From: Streptomyces roseirectus
GTDB lineage: Bacteria; Actinomycetota; Actinomycetes; Streptomycetales; Streptomycetaceae
Direction of reading: 5' to 3'
Assembly: GCF_014489635.1 (NCBI RefSeq)
Contig: NZ_CP060828.1
Coordinates: forward strand, 9,412,001-9,476,000
Length of the DNA stretch: 64,000 nucleotides
Both the position numbers and the translations under genes were made by a program. Under the pieces are notes generated by a model, which was not told the origin of the DNA, did no database searches, and saw nothing but the letters and a program-made list of their open reading frames with translations. Positions 24,813-36,038 of the stretch are shown piece after piece. The stretch's first letter is position 1, and the number at the start of each line of letters is the position of its first letter.

Positions 24813-27800
24813 TCAGGTGGTCGGCTTCCGCGCGCCGAGGTGGCGTGCCAGCCCCGCGACGGTGGGGTTCTCGAACAGCTCACGGACGCTGACCTCCGCT
24901 CCGGTGCCGGCGCGGACACGTCCCGCGAGGCGGAGGGCGAGCAGGGAGTCCAGGCCCCGCGCGAACAGGTCGTCCGTCAGCGCCGTTCCCGGGCCGAGGA
25001 GTTCGTCGACGTACGCGCTCAGCAGGCTCTCCAGCCGGGCCACGGTGTCGTCGTCCGGCGCGGCGGGCGTCGGATCCGGCGCGGGCCGCGCACGGCCGGC
25101 CGGCCGCAAGGGGAGGGCCCCAGAAGGGGCGAACCCTCCCAGCGGGGCGTCCGGGTCGGCCGCGAAGGCGGTGAGCAGCGACGTCAGCCGCTCGCCCAGC
25201 GCCTCGGCCGTCCGCCGCTCCAACAGGTCGGCGCGGTAGGCCAGTTCGAAGCGCAGCGCGTCACCCGGCAAGGCCCGCAACGTGACCGAGTGGTGGTACA
25301 CGTCGTGCGTACGGACCGAGGAGATCCGCAGCCCAGTCCGCTCCTCGTCGAGGGCGTCCGAGGCACCCGGGTAGTTCTGGAAGACGGTCATGGTGTCGAA
25401 CAGCTCCCGGGCGCCGAGGGCGCGCTGGACGCCGGGCAGCCCGAGGAACTGGTTCGCCTGCAAGGCGGCCTGCTCCTCCTGCACCCGGGCCGCGAGGTCC
25501 ACGAGCGACCCCGCCGGATCCACCCGCACCCGGACCGGGACGGCGGTGATGCACAGCCCGACGATCGACTCCACCCCCGCCAGCTCCGGCGGACGCCCCG
25601 ACACCGTCGCGCCGAACACCACGTCCCGGCGCCCCAGCACCGCCCCCAGCACCACGCCCCAGGCACCCTGCACCACCGAGTTCAGGGTCAGACCACGACC
25701 ACGCGCCACGTCGGCCAGCCGACCCGACACCTCGACCGGCAAGCTCATCCTCACGCACCCCGGAATCACCGCGATGTCCGCACCGGCCCCACCGGGCACC
25801 AGCAGACAAGGTTCGAGCCCGCTCAGGGCCTGCCGCCACGCCTGTGCGGCGCCCGCGCGGTCCGCGCCCCGCAGCCACTCCAGGAACCCACGGAACGGCA
25901 CCACCGGCGCGAGCCCGGAGCCGTCCCCGCCGCGCGCGTACAGCTCGAACAACTCGCCCAGCACCAACGGCATCGACCACCCGTCCCACAGGATGTGATG
26001 GGCGCTCAGCACCAGCACACTGCGCTCCTCGTCCAGCCGGATCGCCATCAGCCGGATCAGTGGCGCGTCCGCCATGTCGAACCGGCGCGACCGGTCCCGC
26101 TCCAGCAGCCGCTCCACCTCGCCCCACCGCTCGGCCCCTGGCCGGCCGCGCAGATCCCACTCCGTCAACGGCACCTCGGCCGACTCCACCACCACCTGCA
26201 CGGCCCGCCCCGACCGCAGCCGGCCGAAGCCCACCCGCAGACTCGCGTGCCGGGCGAGCAGCGCCGCGCACGCGGCCCGCAGCGCCCCCGTGTCGACACC
26301 GCCCTCCACCACGAACGTCGTCTGCACCGCGTACACGTCCACGCCCGCCCGCTCGTCGTACAGCGCGTGGAACAACAGCCCCTCCTGCAACGGGGTCAGC
26401 GGCCACACGTCCGCCACCCCCGCCCACCGCGCCTCCAACTCCTCCAGCTCGTCCAGGCCGACCTCCACCAGCGGGACGTCGGACGGGGTCAGCCCGCCGG
26501 CACCGGGCTCGGCCGCGCAGGCGGCCAGGGCGCCCAGGGCCTCGAACCAGGCCGTGGCCAGCTCATCGATCCCGGCCTCCCGCAGCCCCGCCGACCACGT
26601 CCAGATCGCCGTCAGGCACGGGCCCTCGGGGGTCTCCTGGGCGAGCGCGGTGACGGTGACCGGATGCGAGAGCGGCCGTCCGGGCTCGGTACCGCCCACC
26701 ACCGCGGCCGACTCGGCGGCCTCCCGCCAGCTCCCGTCGTCGCCCTGCTCGCCCGTGGTGAACCGGCCCAGGTAGTTGAAGGCGAGCTGGGGAGCCGCCA
26801 GGCCGGTGAAGGCGCCCGCCGTCTCCGGGTTGAGGTGGCGCAGCAGGCCGTAGCCGATGCCGTGATCGGGGATCGCCCGCAACTGCTCCTTGACGGTCTT
26901 GACCGCCCGGCCCAGCGCCCGAGGGCCGGCCGCGTCCCCGTCCGGCAGCCCCGCGTCGATCAGCACCGGGTACTGACTGGTGAACCAGCCCACCGTGCGC
27001 GACAGATCGACGCCCTCCACGAACTGCTGCTCACGGCCGTGCCCCTCCAGATCGATCAGGAGACCGGTACCCGGCGTACCGCCGGGACGAGTGCGCCGCC
27101 ACCGGGTCGCCGCGAGGCACAGCGCGGCGAGCAGGACGTCGTTCACCTCGGCGTGGAAGGCCGCCGGGACGGTGGTGAGGACGTCCGCCGTCACCTCCGG
27201 CGGCAGGGTCAGCGTCAAGGTCGTCGAGGTGGCGACGGTGTCCACGGCCGGGTCGAGCGCCAGGGCGGGCAGCAGCTCGCCGCCCTTGTCGAGGACGCCG
27301 GTCCACAGCGGCAGTTCGCCGGTGCGCCCGGGATCCGTCGCGGCGCGTGCGAGGGCCCGGTTCCACGTGCGGAGCGAGGTGGGGACGGGGTCGAGGACCA
27401 CGGGCTCGCCCCGCGTCGCGGCCTGCCAGGCGCTCCGCAGGTCCGGGAGCAGGATCCGCCAGGACACCCCGTCGACGACGAGATGGTGCGCCATCACCAG
27501 CAGGAGTCCGGGCCGGGCAGGGCCGGCGTCGAACCACACCACCTGGAGCATCACCCCGTCGAGCGGCGCAAGGCGATCCCGCGCGGCAAGGGACTCGCTC
27601 GCCACGAGCCGTTCCACGTCCGCGCCGGACAGCCCGGCCGTGGGGATCCGGCGCACCAGTTCCCCGGCGGACCCGGCGCCCCTGGGCGGCACGCGCAGCG
27701 TCCACGCCCCGTCGGCGTCCGTCTCCAGCCGGGCCCGCAGGGCGTCGTGCCGGTCCAGCACGGCCCGCACGGCGGTGACGAGCGGTGCCGGTCCCGGCGC

Positions 27801-30800
27801 GGGCGGCACCTCCACCAGCTTCGACTGGTTGAACCCGTCCAGCGGGCCGCCCTGCTCCCGCAGCCAGTGCATGATCGGTGAGGCCGGCACGGTGCCGACA
27901 GCGGCCTCGGCGTCCTCGGCGACGAGCGCGGACGACGAGCGCGCGGTGTCGGCGAGTGCGGCGACGGTGCGGCAGTGGAAGACGTCCCTCGGGGTGAAGA
28001 CCAGCCCGGCCCGGCGTGCGCGTGCGACGAGTTGGATGGAGACGATGGAGTCTCCGCCGAGGTCGAAGAAGCTGTCGTCGATGCCGACGCGGGGCAGGGC
28101 CAGTACGTCGGCGAACAGGGCGCACAGGGTGCGTTCGCGTTCCGAGCGGGGTTCGCCGCCCGAGACCGCCGCACCGAAGTCCGGAACCGGCAGCGCACTC
28201 CGGTCGACCTTGCCGTTCACCGTCAACGGCAACGACTCCACGACCACGACCGCCGCCGGGACCATGTACTCGGGCAACACCCCCGCCACGAACGTCCGCA
28301 GCTCACCCGGCTCCACCACCGCCCCCGGAACCACATAACCCACCAGCCGCTTCACCCCAGGGGTGTCCTCGCGGACCACGACCAGCGCGCGGGCCACCGA
28401 CGGATGCCGGGCCAGGGCCGCCTCGACCTCGCCCGGCTCGATCCGGTAGCCCCGGATCTTGACCTGGTCGTCGGTCCGGCCCACGAACTCCAGGGCGCCG
28501 TCGGCGCGTTGGCGCACCACGTCGCCCGTGCGGTACATGCGCTCACCGTCGCCGAAAGGGCAGGCCACGAACCGCTGGGCGGTGAGCGCGGGACGGCGCC
28601 AGAACCCGCGTGCGAGGCCGCGTCCCGCGATGTACAGCTCGCCGGTCGTGCCGGGCGGCACCGGCCGCAGGAACCCGTCCAGCACGTACACCCGGGTGTC
28701 GGCGATCGGAGTGCCGATCGGGGGGCGCAGGCCCCGGGAGGGCGGCAGGCAGCGCATGACCGTGGAGGTGACCGTCGTCTCGGCCGGGCCGTAGCTGTTC
28801 CAGAACTCCCGGTGTGGGCCCGCCCATTGGTCCACGAGGTCGCCCGAGAACGCCTCGCTGCCCGTGGACACCAGCCGCAGGGCGGGCAGCCGGCCGGTGT
28901 CGAAGTACGGCAGCAGCGCGGGGGAGAGGTAGGCGACCGTCACGGCGTGACGACGCAGCAGACCCTGGAGGCGTTCGGGGTCCTGCCGGTCCTCCTCGTC
29001 GGCCAGCACCACCGTCGCCCCCCGCACCAGCGGGCTGAACAGCTCGAAGACCGACACGTCGAACCCGACCGACAGGGCCGCCAGACAGCGGTCACCCAGG
29101 CCGATGCGGTAGCGCGCGGCGACATCGAGGTTGATCCGGCAGGCCGAGTCGTGGGTGACGACCACGCCCTTGGGACGGCCGGTGGAGCCGGAGGTGTAGA
29201 TGACGTACGCGGGGTGCGCGGACCCGAAGGGCCGGACGCGTTCGGCGTCCCGCAGGTCTTCCGCCGGCCGGCCGCGCAGATCCGCCATGTCGTCCAGCGA
29301 CAGCACCGGCAGGTCACCGAAACGGCCGGCCGCCCGTGTGGTGGTGACGATCACGGTGGGCGCGGAGTCCGCCAGCGTGTACGCGATGCGCTCGTCGGGG
29401 TGCTCCAGGTCCAACGGCACGTACGCGGCCCCGGACTTCAGCACGCCGAGGATCGCGACCAGCAGGTCCACCGTGCGCGGCACGGCCACCGCCACACGGT
29501 CCTCGCACCCCACACCGCCGTCCGCCAGATGGCGGGCCAGCCGGTTCGCCCGCGCGTTCAACTCGGCGTAGGTCACCCGCCGCGCTCCCGACAGGACCGC
29601 CTCCGCGTCCGGGGTCCGCGCCACCTGGGCCTCGAACAGCGCGGTGAGCGTGGTCGAGGGCAGATCCGTCGCGGTGTCGTTCCACTCCGTGAGGACCTGG
29701 GCGCGCTCGCCCGCCAGCAGGACGTCGAGCCGGCTCACCAGGGTGTCCGGGGCCGCCGCGAACGCCTCCAGCAGCAGGAGCAGCCGCGCGCCGAGCCGGC
29801 CGGCCGTCTCCTCGTCCAGCACGTCGGGCCGGTGGATCAGCTCGATGCCTAGCCGCTCGCCCGGTGTCACCACCAGGGTCAGCGGATAGTGGGATCCGGC
29901 GGCCGTGTACCCGTCGCCGTCGAGGGGCGTCACCCGTACGTCGCCGAAGACCCCGCTGACGCCGCGCGCGAACCCCGGCAGGTTCTGGAAGACGACGGTG
30001 GTGTCGAACAGGTCCCCCACGCCGGTCTCGCGCTGGATGTCGGTGAGGCCCAGGAACTGGTGAGGCTGCAGCCGGGACTGCTCCTCCTGGACCCGCGCGG
30101 CCAGCGCCGTCAGCGACTCGGCGGGATCCAGCCGCACCCGCACCGGCACCGTGTTGACGCACAGCCCGATCACGGACTCCACGCCCGCCACCTCCGGCGG
30201 GCGCCCGGACACGGTGGCGCCGAAGACCACGTCCGAGCGCCCCAGCACCGCGCCCAGCAGCACGCCCCACACGCCGCGCACGACAGAGTTGAGCGTCAGG
30301 TCCCGCTCGCGTGCCGCCGCGACCAGCCGGCCCGTCGCCTCGGCGGACAAGCTCACGTGCACGCGCGCGGGGACGGCCGCGATGTCCGCGCCGGCTCCTT
30401 CCGGGGCCAGCAGACACGGCTCCTCCAGCCCGGCCAGAGCCTCCCGCCACGCCTGCGTGGCGCCCGCGTGATCCGCGTCCCGCAGCCACTCCAGGAACCC
30501 GCGGAACGGCACCACCGGCGCGAGCCCGCCCGCGTCCCCGCCGCGCGCGTACAGCTCGAACAACTCGCCCAGCACCAAGGGCATCGACCAGCCGTCCCAC
30601 AGGATGTGATGCGCGCTCAACACCAGCACGCTCCGCTCCGGGGTCAGGTGGATCACCGTCAGTCGCAGCAGGGGAGCGGACGCCATGTCGAACCGGCGCG
30701 AGCGGTCCTCCTCCAGCAGCCGCCGCACCTCCGCCTCCCGCCGGCTCTCCGGCAGCCCCGTGAGGTCGTGTTCCGTCAGCGGTACCTCGACCGCCGAGGC

Positions 30801-33461
30801 GATCACCTGTACCGCCCGCCCCGACGCCAGACGGCCGAACCCCGCCCGCACGTTCGCGTGCCGCGCCAGCAGGCTCGCGCAGGCCGCCCTCAGCCGGCCG
30901 GTGTCGACGACCCCCTCCACAGCGAAGGCCGTCTGGATCACATACACGTCCACGCCCGCCCGCTCGTCGTACAGCGCGTGGAACAGCAGCCCCTCCTGCA
31001 AGGGCGTCAACGGCCACACCTCCTCGACGCCCTCCCAGCCCGCCTCCAACTCCACATCGGCCAGCAGGCCAGGGGCGGCGGGCTCCCCGTCGCTCGTCGG
31101 GTCCTCCAAGTCCCGCGCGGTGTCGGCGAGCGCGGCGACGGTGCGGCAGTGGAAGACGTCCCTCGGGGTGAAGACCAGCCCGGCCCGGCGTGCGCGTGCG
31201 ACGAGTTGGATGGAGACGATGGAGTCTCCGCCGAGGTCGAAGAAGCTGTCGTCGATGCCGACGCGGGGCAGGGCCAGTACGTCGGCGAACAGGGCGCACA
31301 GGGTGCGTTCGCGTTCCGAGCGGGGTTCGCCGCCCGAGACCGCCGCACCGAAGTCGGGGACCGGCAGCGCACTCCGGTCGACCTTGCCGTTCACCGTCAG
31401 CGGCAGCGACTCCAGGACCACGACCGCCGCCGGGACCATGTACTCGGGCAACACCCCCGCCACGAACTTCTGTACCTCACCCGGCTCCACCACCCCACCC
31501 GGTTCGGCCGTGACGTAGGCGGTGAGGTGCTTGACGCCCGATGTGTCCGTGTGCACGGTGACGACCGCTTCCCGGACGCCGGGACAGCCGGTGAGCGCGC
31601 TCTCGATCTCGCCGGGCTCGATCCGGAACCCACGGATCTTGACCTGCTGGTCGGCGCGGCCGGCGAAGGCGAGGGTGCCGTCCGGGTTCCACCGCACGAG
31701 GTCACCGGTGCGGTACATGCGCCCGCCCGCCGGGGAGTACGGGCAGGCCACGAAGCGCTCGGCGGTCAGTCCGGGCCGGTTCAGGTAGCCGCGGGCCAGG
31801 CCCGCCCCGGCGATGTACAGCTCGCCGGTCACCCCGGGCGGCACCGGCCGCAGGAACGCGTCCAGGACGTAGAGCCGGGTGTTGTCCATCGGCGCGCCGA
31901 CGGGCAGGGCGCCGCCCCGGCCGAGGACGTCCCGGTCGATGATCTGGGCCGTGGCCAGCACCGTCGCCTCGGTGGGCCCGTACGTGGTGAGCACCCGGGC
32001 GTCCGGGTGGTGGTCCAGGACGCGGGCCACGGCCGCCGGTGAGACGACGTCACCGCCGGTCAGGATCTGCCGGGTGCCGGTGAAGCACTGCGGACGCTCC
32101 TGGGCGAGCATCCGGAACAGCCCGGAGGGAAGGACGGTGGCCGTCACCGCGTGGCGGCGGTGCAGCGCCTCGATGTCGTGGGCGGAGGGCACGCCGTCGG
32201 GAGCGACGATCACCTGGCCGCCGGTCAGCAGCGGCACCCACAGCTCGACGGTGGAGGCGTCGAAGGAGTGCGGCGACTGGAAGAGGACGCGGGCGTAGGT
32301 CTCGGCGTCGAAGCGGCGGTCCCTGACCAGCGCGACCACGTTGCGGTGGGTGACGGCCACGCCCTTGGGGCGGCCGGTGGAGCCGGAGGTGAACATGACG
32401 TAGGCGAGCCGGTCCGGGTGGTGACGCACCTCAGGTGCCGTGCCTGTCCCGTCGGCCGCGCGGTCCACGACCAGGACGGGCACGGGCGAGCCGTCCGTGA
32501 CGTCGGCGGCCCGCGCGGCGTGACCCGAGTCGGTCAGCAGGACCCGGCTCGCGGTGTCCTCGACGACCATCCGGTGCCGGGCGAGGGGCGCGCGCGAGTC
32601 CAGGGGCACGTAGTGGCCGCCGGCCTTCACCACGCCGAGCAGCGCCACCACCAGGTCGGGGGAGCGCCGCATGAGGACGGCGACGGCGGTGTCCGGGGTG
32701 ACGCCCAGCGCGATCAGGTGCCCGGCGAGCCGGTTCGCCCGTGCGTCGACCTGGGCGTAGGTCAGCCGCTCGTCCCCGGAGACCAGCGCGACCGCGTCGG
32801 GGGTCCGCCGGGCCTGCGCCTCGAACAGCTCCGGCAGCGTGCTCGTCACGACGTCCACCGCCGTGTCGTTCCAGGTGCGCAGGACGCGTTGCCGCTCCCG
32901 GGCCGACAGCACGTCCAGCCGTCCCGTCGGCAGGTCGGGGTCGTGCGCGAACGCGTCGAGCACCTGCCGCAGCCGGTCGCCGAGCGCTTCGACGGCGTGG
33001 CCTTCGAGGGGGCCGGGCCGGTAGGTCAGCTCGAACTGCGGTGAGGCATCGCCCGCCTCGACGCACGTGGCGAAGAGGTACCCCGCTTCCGGCTCCAGGT
33101 CAGCTCCTGAGGTGCGGTGTGCCCGCTCCCGATCCTCCTCGACCCGCCGCACCAGCGCGGCCAGCGGCTCCGCCGGGTCCAGCCGCACCCGGACCGGCAC
33201 CGTCCCCTCGGGCGACACGTCGCCGAACACCACGTCCCGGCGTCCCAGCAGGGCCCCCAGCAGCAGCGCCCACATCCCGCGCGCCACCGACTCCACGCCC
33301 AGGCCACGCCGGCGCGCCACCTCCGTCAGCCGGGCCGACGGCACCACCCGGACGCGCTCGGACACCGAGGACACCTCGGTCCCGGAGCCCTCAGGCGCCG
33401 GAGGACACGGCTCGTGCGGCCCGGTGGCCCGAGCGGGCGGGTGCGTCAGGTGGTCGTGCAC
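24813..33461 (-). CDS. Nonribosomal peptide synthetase, (partial C)-A-T-C-A-T-E-C-T
   Basis: A 2882-aa synthetase starting at GTG 33461. Approximate order: C-terminal half of a C domain (1-205, no HHxxxDG); A1 (207-700, [14 protein letters not shown]); T1 (Ser near 745, LGGDS); C (815-1257, HHILWDG near 950); A2 (1274-1755, [14 protein letters not shown]); T2 (near 1804); E (1864-2320, HHLVVDG near 1992, FNYLGRF); C (2350-2777, HHILWDG near 2487); T3 (2804-2880, GLDSL). There is no third A domain and no TE or reductase. Hand alignment to GrsA gives specificity residues DAVVLGTVLK for A1, which shares 7/10 with the usual Dpg code DAVDLGVVDK, and DVFYVTSVTK for A2, which I cannot assign. The E domain implies a D-residue from module 2. 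A2 could use diaminopropionate or ureidoalanine. How T3 is loaded and how product is released are open. Confidence 0.92.
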   Translation of the reverse strand: MHDHLTHPPARATGPHEPCPPAPEGSGTEVSSVSERVRVVPSARLTEVARRRGLGVESVARGMWALLLGALLGRRDVVFGDVSPEGTVPVRVRLDPAEPLAALVRRVEEDRERAHRTSGADLEPEAGYLFATCVEAGDASPQFELTYRPGPLEGHAVEALGDRLRQVLDAFAHDPDLPTGRLDVLSARERQRVLRTWNDTAVDVVTSTLPELFEAQARRTPDAVALVSGDERLTYAQVDARANRLAGHLIALGVTPDTAVAVLMRRSPDLVVALLGVVKAGGHYVPLDSRAPLARHRMVVEDTASRVLLTDSGHAARAADVTDGSPVPVLVVDRAADGTGTAPEVRHHPDRLAYVMFTSGSTGRPKGVAVTHRNVVALVRDRRFDAETYARVLFQSPHSFDASTVELWVPLLTGGQVIVAPDGVPSAHDIEALHRRHAVTATVLPSGLFRMLAQERPQCFTGTRQILTGGDVVSPAAVARVLDHHPDARVLTTYGPTEATVLATAQIIDRDVLGRGGALPVGAPMDNTRLYVLDAFLRPVPPGVTGELYIAGAGLARGYLNRPGLTAERFVACPYSPAGGRMYRTGDLVRWNPDGTLAFAGRADQQVKIRGFRIEPGEIESALTGCPGVREAVVTVHTDTSGVKHLTAYVTAEPGGVVEPGEVQKFVAGVLPEYMVPAAVVVLESLPLTVNGKVDRSALPVPDFGAAVSGGEPRSERERTLCALFADVLALPRVGIDDSFFDLGGDSIVSIQLVARARRAGLVFTPRDVFHCRTVAALADTARDLEDPTSDGEPAAPGLLADVELEAGWEGVEEVWPLTPLQEGLLFHALYDERAGVDVYVIQTAFAVEGVVDTGRLRAACASLLARHANVRAGFGRLASGRAVQVIASAVEVPLTEHDLTGLPESRREAEVRRLLEEDRSRRFDMASAPLLRLTVIHLTPERSVLVLSAHHILWDGWSMPLVLGELFELYARGGDAGGLAPVVPFRGFLEWLRDADHAGATQAWREALAGLEEPCLLAPEGAGADIAAVPARVHVSLSAEATGRLVAAARERDLTLNSVVRGVWGVLLGAVLGRSDVVFGATVSGRPPEVAGVESVIGLCVNTVPVRVRLDPAESLTALAARVQEEQSRLQPHQFLGLTDIQRETGVGDLFDTTVVFQNLPGFARGVSGVFGDVRVTPLDGDGYTAAGSHYPLTLVVTPGERLGIELIHRPDVLDEETAGRLGARLLLLLEAFAAAPDTLVSRLDVLLAGERAQVLTEWNDTATDLPSTTLTALFEAQVARTPDAEAVLSGARRVTYAELNARANRLARHLADGGVGCEDRVAVAVPRTVDLLVAILGVLKSGAAYVPLDLEHPDERIAYTLADSAPTVIVTTTRAAGRFGDLPVLSLDDMADLRGRPAEDLRDAERVRPFGSAHPAYVIYTSGSTGRPKGVVVTHDSACRINLDVAARYRIGLGDRCLAALSVGFDVSVFELFSPLVRGATVVLADEEDRQDPERLQGLLRRHAVTVAYLSPALLPYFDTGRLPALRLVSTGSEAFSGDLVDQWAGPHREFWNSYGPAETTVTSTVMRCLPPSRGLRPPIGTPIADTRVYVLDGFLRPVPPGTTGELYIAGRGLARGFWRRPALTAQRFVACPFGDGERMYRTGDVVRQRADGALEFVGRTDDQVKIRGYRIEPGEVEAALARHPSVARALVVVREDTPGVKRLVGYVVPGAVVEPGELRTFVAGVLPEYMVPAAVVVVESLPLTVNGKVDRSALPVPDFGAAVSGGEPRSERERTLCALFADVLALPRVGIDDSFFDLGGDSIVSIQLVARARRAGLVFTPRDVFHCRTVAALADTARSSSALVAEDAEAAVGTVPASPIMHWLREQGGPLDGFNQSKLVEVPPAPGPAPLVTAVRAVLDRHDALRARLETDADGAWTLRVPPRGAGSAGELVRRIPTAGLSGADVERLVASESLAARDRLAPLDGVMLQVVWFDAGPARPGLLLVMAHHLVVDGVSWRILLPDLRSAWQAATRGEPVVLDPVPTSLRTWNRALARAATDPGRTGELPLWTGVLDKGGELLPALALDPAVDTVATSTTLTLTLPPEVTADVLTTVPAAFHAEVNDVLLAALCLAATRWRRTRPGGTPGTGLLIDLEGHGREQQFVEGVDLSRTVGWFTSQYPVLIDAGLPDGDAAGPRALGRAVKTVKEQLRAIPDHGIGYGLLRHLNPETAGAFTGLAAPQLAFNYLGRFTTGEQGDDGSWREAAESAAVVGGTEPGRPLSHPVTVTALAQETPEGPCLTAIWTWSAGLREAGIDELATAWFEALGALAACAAEPGAGGLTPSDVPLVEVGLDELEELEARWAGVADVWPLTPLQEGLLFHALYDERAGVDVYAVQTTFVVEGGVDTGALRAACAALLARHASLRVGFGRLRSGRAVQVVVESAEVPLTEWDLRGRPGAERWGEVERLLERDRSRRFDMADAPLIRLMAIRLDEERSVLVLSAHHILWDGWSMPLVLGELFELYARGGDGSGLAPVVPFRGFLEWLRGADRAGAAQAWRQALSGLEPCLLVPGGAGADIAVIPGCVRMSLPVEVSGRLADVARGRGLTLNSVVQGAWGVVLGAVLGRRDVVFGATVSGRPPELAGVESIVGLCITAVPVRVRVDPAGSLVDLAARVQEEQAALQANQFLGLPGVQRALGARELFDTMTVFQNYPGASDALDEERTGLRISSVRTHDVYHHSVTLRALPGDALRFELAYRADLLERRTAEALGERLTSLLTAFAADPDAPLGGFAPSGALPLRPAGRARPAPDPTPAAPDDDTVARLESLLSAYVDELLGPGTALTDDLFARGLDSLLALRLAGRVRAGTGAEVSVRELFENPTVAGLARHLGARKPTT

Positions 33462-33467
33462 GGCGCG

Positions 33468-33671
33468 TCACTCCGTTTCGCGTACGAGACTCGCGGGCCG
33501 CATGTCGCTCCAGCGGGCCTCTATGTGGTCGAGGCAGTTGTCCCGGCCGGCCGGTCCGAGCACGACGTCCCAGCCCGGCGGCACGGCGGCGAAGAACGGC
33601 CACAGGGAGTACTGGGCCTCGTGGTTGACGAGCACCAGGAAGGCGGAGGTCTCGTCGTCGAAGGGGTTCAC
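33468..33671 (-). CDS. MbtH-like protein
   Basis: A 67-aa MbtH-family chaperone that binds NRPS adenylation domains. The hallmark residues are present: MNPFDDE start, SLWPFFAAVPPGW and the C-terminal CLDHIEARWSDMRP, with the conserved tryptophans. GTG 33671 overlaps the methyltransferase stop by 4 bp, and its stop is 6 bp before the NRPS start, so expression is tightly coupled to the synthetase it should activate. Confidence 0.95.
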   Translation of the reverse strand: MNPFDDETSAFLVLVNHEAQYSLWPFFAAVPPGWDVVLGPAGRDNCLDHIEARWSDMRPASLVRETE

Positions 33672-34672
33672 GGGCCCACTTCGAGGACGACCAGGCCGTT
33701 CGGCCCGACCTCGTTGACGAGCACCTTCAGGCCCGCCTTCTCGACGAGTTCGGTGTACGCCTCGGGTTCGCGGTCCCGGGAGCCGAGGAGCACGAGCATG
33801 GTGAGGTCCCGGATCGCCGAGCGCAGCATGTCCGAGGTGTCGAAGGTGCGCTCCAGGACCAACGCCTTGGCCCGGCCGGTCAGTTCGGCGCCGCAGACGC
33901 GCAGCGCGTTGACGACCTCGTCGTCCGTGAAGTGGTGGAGCACCGACTTCATGAGGTAGAGGTCCGCGCCGGCCGGCACCCCGGCGCCGATGTCACCGCC
34001 GACGAACTCGCAGCGGTCCGCGAAACCCCGCTCGGTCAGGGACTCCCGGGTGTGGTCGATGACGGCCGGCTGCTCCATCACGATCGCGCGCAGCCCGGGA
34101 TGGCGTTCAAGCAGGGCGGCGGTCAGGGAGCCGTCGCCCGCGCCGAGATCCGCGATGACGCCGGTCTCCGGGAACGCGTAGTGGGCCAGGATCTCGTCCA
34201 TCTCGCGCTGGGTGTTCCAGCGCGTGGTGCGGGCGTACGCCGCGCCCACCTCCTCGTCGGAGGCGAACCGGTCCCACAGCGACTCCCCGAGCCGGTGCTC
34301 GAACGCCGACTTCCCGGTGCGCAGCGAGTAGTCGAGACCCGCCCACGCCTCGTAGTAGACACCCCCGGCCATGAGCCCATGGCCGTAGGCGGACCCGGTG
34401 TCCCGGCGCAACAGGGCCCCGAGCGCGGTGTTCCGGTAGCGGTGCGGCTCCGCCTCCTCCACCAGATCGAGCCCCACCAGCGCCGGCAGGAACCGGCGCA
34501 ACAACGGCAGCTCGATGCCGGTCAGCTCACTGAGCCGCCGGTCGGCGACCAGGTCGTCCCCGAGCCGGTCGTGGATCCCGAGCCGCACCGCCGCCGCGAT
34601 GAGCTGGGTGGTGATGTGGCCGTTCTGCAGGACACCGAGGTGCCGGGGATCGGCGTGCTGTGCGTGGGTCAT
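33668..34672 (-). CDS. SAM-dependent O-methyltransferase (plant-type OMT family)
   Basis: A 334-aa class I methyltransferase with an N-terminal winged-helix dimerisation domain (HLGVLQNGHITTQLIAAAVRLGIHD) and a SAM-binding DLGAGDGSLTAAL motif near residue 178. Catalytic-base region LMKSVLHHFTDDE is near 247. Members usually methylate phenolic hydroxyls. A natural target is a Dpg-derived ring before or after assembly. It is the first gene of the tightly coupled MT-mbtH-NRPS-dpg-sbn operon, and its promoter region now abuts the tnpB insertion. Confidence 0.88.
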   Translation of the reverse strand: MTHAQHADPRHLGVLQNGHITTQLIAAAVRLGIHDRLGDDLVADRRLSELTGIELPLLRRFLPALVGLDLVEEAEPHRYRNTALGALLRRDTGSAYGHGLMAGGVYYEAWAGLDYSLRTGKSAFEHRLGESLWDRFASDEEVGAAYARTTRWNTQREMDEILAHYAFPETGVIADLGAGDGSLTAALLERHPGLRAIVMEQPAVIDHTRESLTERGFADRCEFVGGDIGAGVPAGADLYLMKSVLHHFTDDEVVNALRVCGAELTGRAKALVLERTFDTSDMLRSAIRDLTMLVLLGSRDREPEAYTELVEKAGLKVLVNEVGPNGLVVLEVGP

Positions 34673-34770
34673 CGGGTCTCCGTAAGTTGTCAGGCGGTCC
34701 GGGCGGACCGGTGTTCGCCGGCTGCCGGCCGACTGCCATGGCTTACACGGGAGTTGGTAACGTGTGAGAT
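34673..34770. promoter_or_regulatory. Operon promoter region overlapping the left end of the tnpB element
   Basis: This 98 bp lies between the methyltransferase (minus) and tnpB (plus). ACACG at 34745-34749 pairs with CGTGT at 34761-34765 around an 11-nt loop, resembling the subterminal hairpins of IS200/IS605 left ends. The core operon promoter must lie here or read through from upstream cluster genes, so the insertion may affect expression. Confidence 0.45.
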
Positions 34771-35979
34771 GTGATGCGGCAGGTCAAGCGGGCTTTCAAG
34801 TACCGCTTCCATCCCACGGACGAGCAGGCAGCCGAGCTGTCGCGCACGTTCGGCTGCGTCCGTCTCGTCTACAACAAGGCGCTGGAGGAGCGGACGCGGG
34901 CCTGGTACGGCGAGCAGCGCCGTGTCTCCTATGTGCAGTCGTCGGCCGCGCTGACGGAGTGGAAGAAGACTGAGGAGCTGGCCTTCCTGACGAAGGTGTC
35001 CTCCGTCCCGCTCCAGCAGGCGCTGCGCCATCTTCAGACGGCGTTCGGGAACTTCTTCGCCAAGCGTGCGAAGTACCCGCGCCACAAGAGCCGGAAGAAG
35101 TCCCGGGCGTCGGCCGAGTACACCCGCAGCGCCTTCAAGTGGCGCGACGGGCAACTGACTCTGGCCAAAATGGCGGAGCCGCTGGACATCCGCTGGTCGC
35201 GTCCGCTGCCCGAGGGGGCGGAGCCGACGACGGTGACCGTGTCCCGTGACAGTGCCGGGCGCTGGTTCGTCTCGATGCTCGTCGAGGACACCGTCGCTCC
35301 GGGCCCCGCCACCGACGCAGCGGTCGGTCTGGACGCCGGGATCACCTCCCTGGTGACCCTGTCCACCGGGGAGAAGATCGCCAACCCGAAGCATGAGCGC
35401 CGGGACCGCACCCGTCTCGCCCGCGCTCAGCGGGAGCTGTCCCGCAAGGCCGAGGGCTCCGACAACCGGGCCAAGGCTCGTGTGAAGGTCGCCCGCGTCC
35501 ATGCCCGGATCGCCGACCGGCGCCGGGACTTCCTGCACAAGCTGTCGACTCGTCTCGTCCGCGAGAACCAAACGGTCGTGATCGAGGACCTCACCGTCCG
35601 CAACCTGCTGAAGAACAGCAAGCTCGCACGCGCCATCTCCGACGCGTCGTGGACGGAACTCCGCTCCATGCTGGAGTACAAGTGCACCTGGTACGGGCGC
35701 GAACTCGTCGTGATCGACCGCTGGTTCCCGTCCAGCAAGCTGTGCGGGGTCTGCGGCACGGTCGCGGCGAAAATGCCGCTGAACGTCCGCGAATGGACGT
35801 GCGACTGCGGCGCTGTGCATGACCGTGACGTGAACGCGGCACGCAACATTCTCGCCGCCGGGCTGGCGGTGTCTGCCTGTGGAGACGGTGTAAGACCTCA
35901 ACGGGAGTCCTCCCGGACGGGGCGGTCGTCGGTGAAGCAGGAACCCCAGCGGGCGACCGCTGGAATCCCTTGCCTTTAA
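34771..35979 (+). CDS. tnpB: IS605-type TnpB RNA-guided nuclease
   Basis: A 402-aa TnpB with an N-terminal OrfB_IS605 domain (FKYRFHPTDEQAAELSRTFG) and split RuvC: Asp in VGLDAGI near residue 191, Glu in VIEDLTV near 272, Asp in HDRDVNAARNI near 352. A zinc ribbon sits between (CGVCG ... CDCG). It looks intact. No tnpA transposase is adjacent, so the element depends on TnpA in trans or is immobile. TnpB proteins use an omega-RNA encoded at their own 3' end to cleave unoccupied target sites. The orientation is opposite to the cluster genes, and codon use resembles the host. Confidence 0.9.
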   Translation: MMRQVKRAFKYRFHPTDEQAAELSRTFGCVRLVYNKALEERTRAWYGEQRRVSYVQSSAALTEWKKTEELAFLTKVSSVPLQQALRHLQTAFGNFFAKRAKYPRHKSRKKSRASAEYTRSAFKWRDGQLTLAKMAEPLDIRWSRPLPEGAEPTTVTVSRDSAGRWFVSMLVEDTVAPGPATDAAVGLDAGITSLVTLSTGEKIANPKHERRDRTRLARAQRELSRKAEGSDNRAKARVKVARVHARIADRRRDFLHKLSTRLVRENQTVVIEDLTVRNLLKNSKLARAISDASWTELRSMLEYKCTWYGRELVVIDRWFPSSKLCGVCGTVAAKMPLNVREWTCDCGAVHDRDVNAARNILAAGLAVSACGDGVRPQRESSRTGRSSVKQEPQRATAGIPCL

Positions 35980-36000
35980 GCGGGGGAGGAAGCCAACGCG
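35860..36000 (+). ncRNA. Probable omega-RNA scaffold and right end of the tnpB element
   Basis: The tnpB 3' end is conserved at DNA level in Streptomyces elements and here contains GC-rich self-complementary segments (GGGAGTCCTCCC near 35900; CAGCGGGCGACCGCTG near 35948). It ends with TTTAAGCGGGGGAGGAAGCC around 35975-35995, like the conserved right-end motif of this element type. By analogy with characterised TnpB, this would be processed to an omega-RNA whose guide is the host sequence just past the right end. The exact end is estimated. Confidence 0.45.
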
Positions 36001-36038
36001 GTCCTTTGTCGCGGGAGGGGTGCGGCGTCCCGGCCGGC

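Noticed and set aside
24729..33959. Several 280-1050 codon plus-strand frames opposite the NRPS
   Set aside because: They are antisense to conserved A, C, E and T domains and show Arg/His/Gln-rich composition only.
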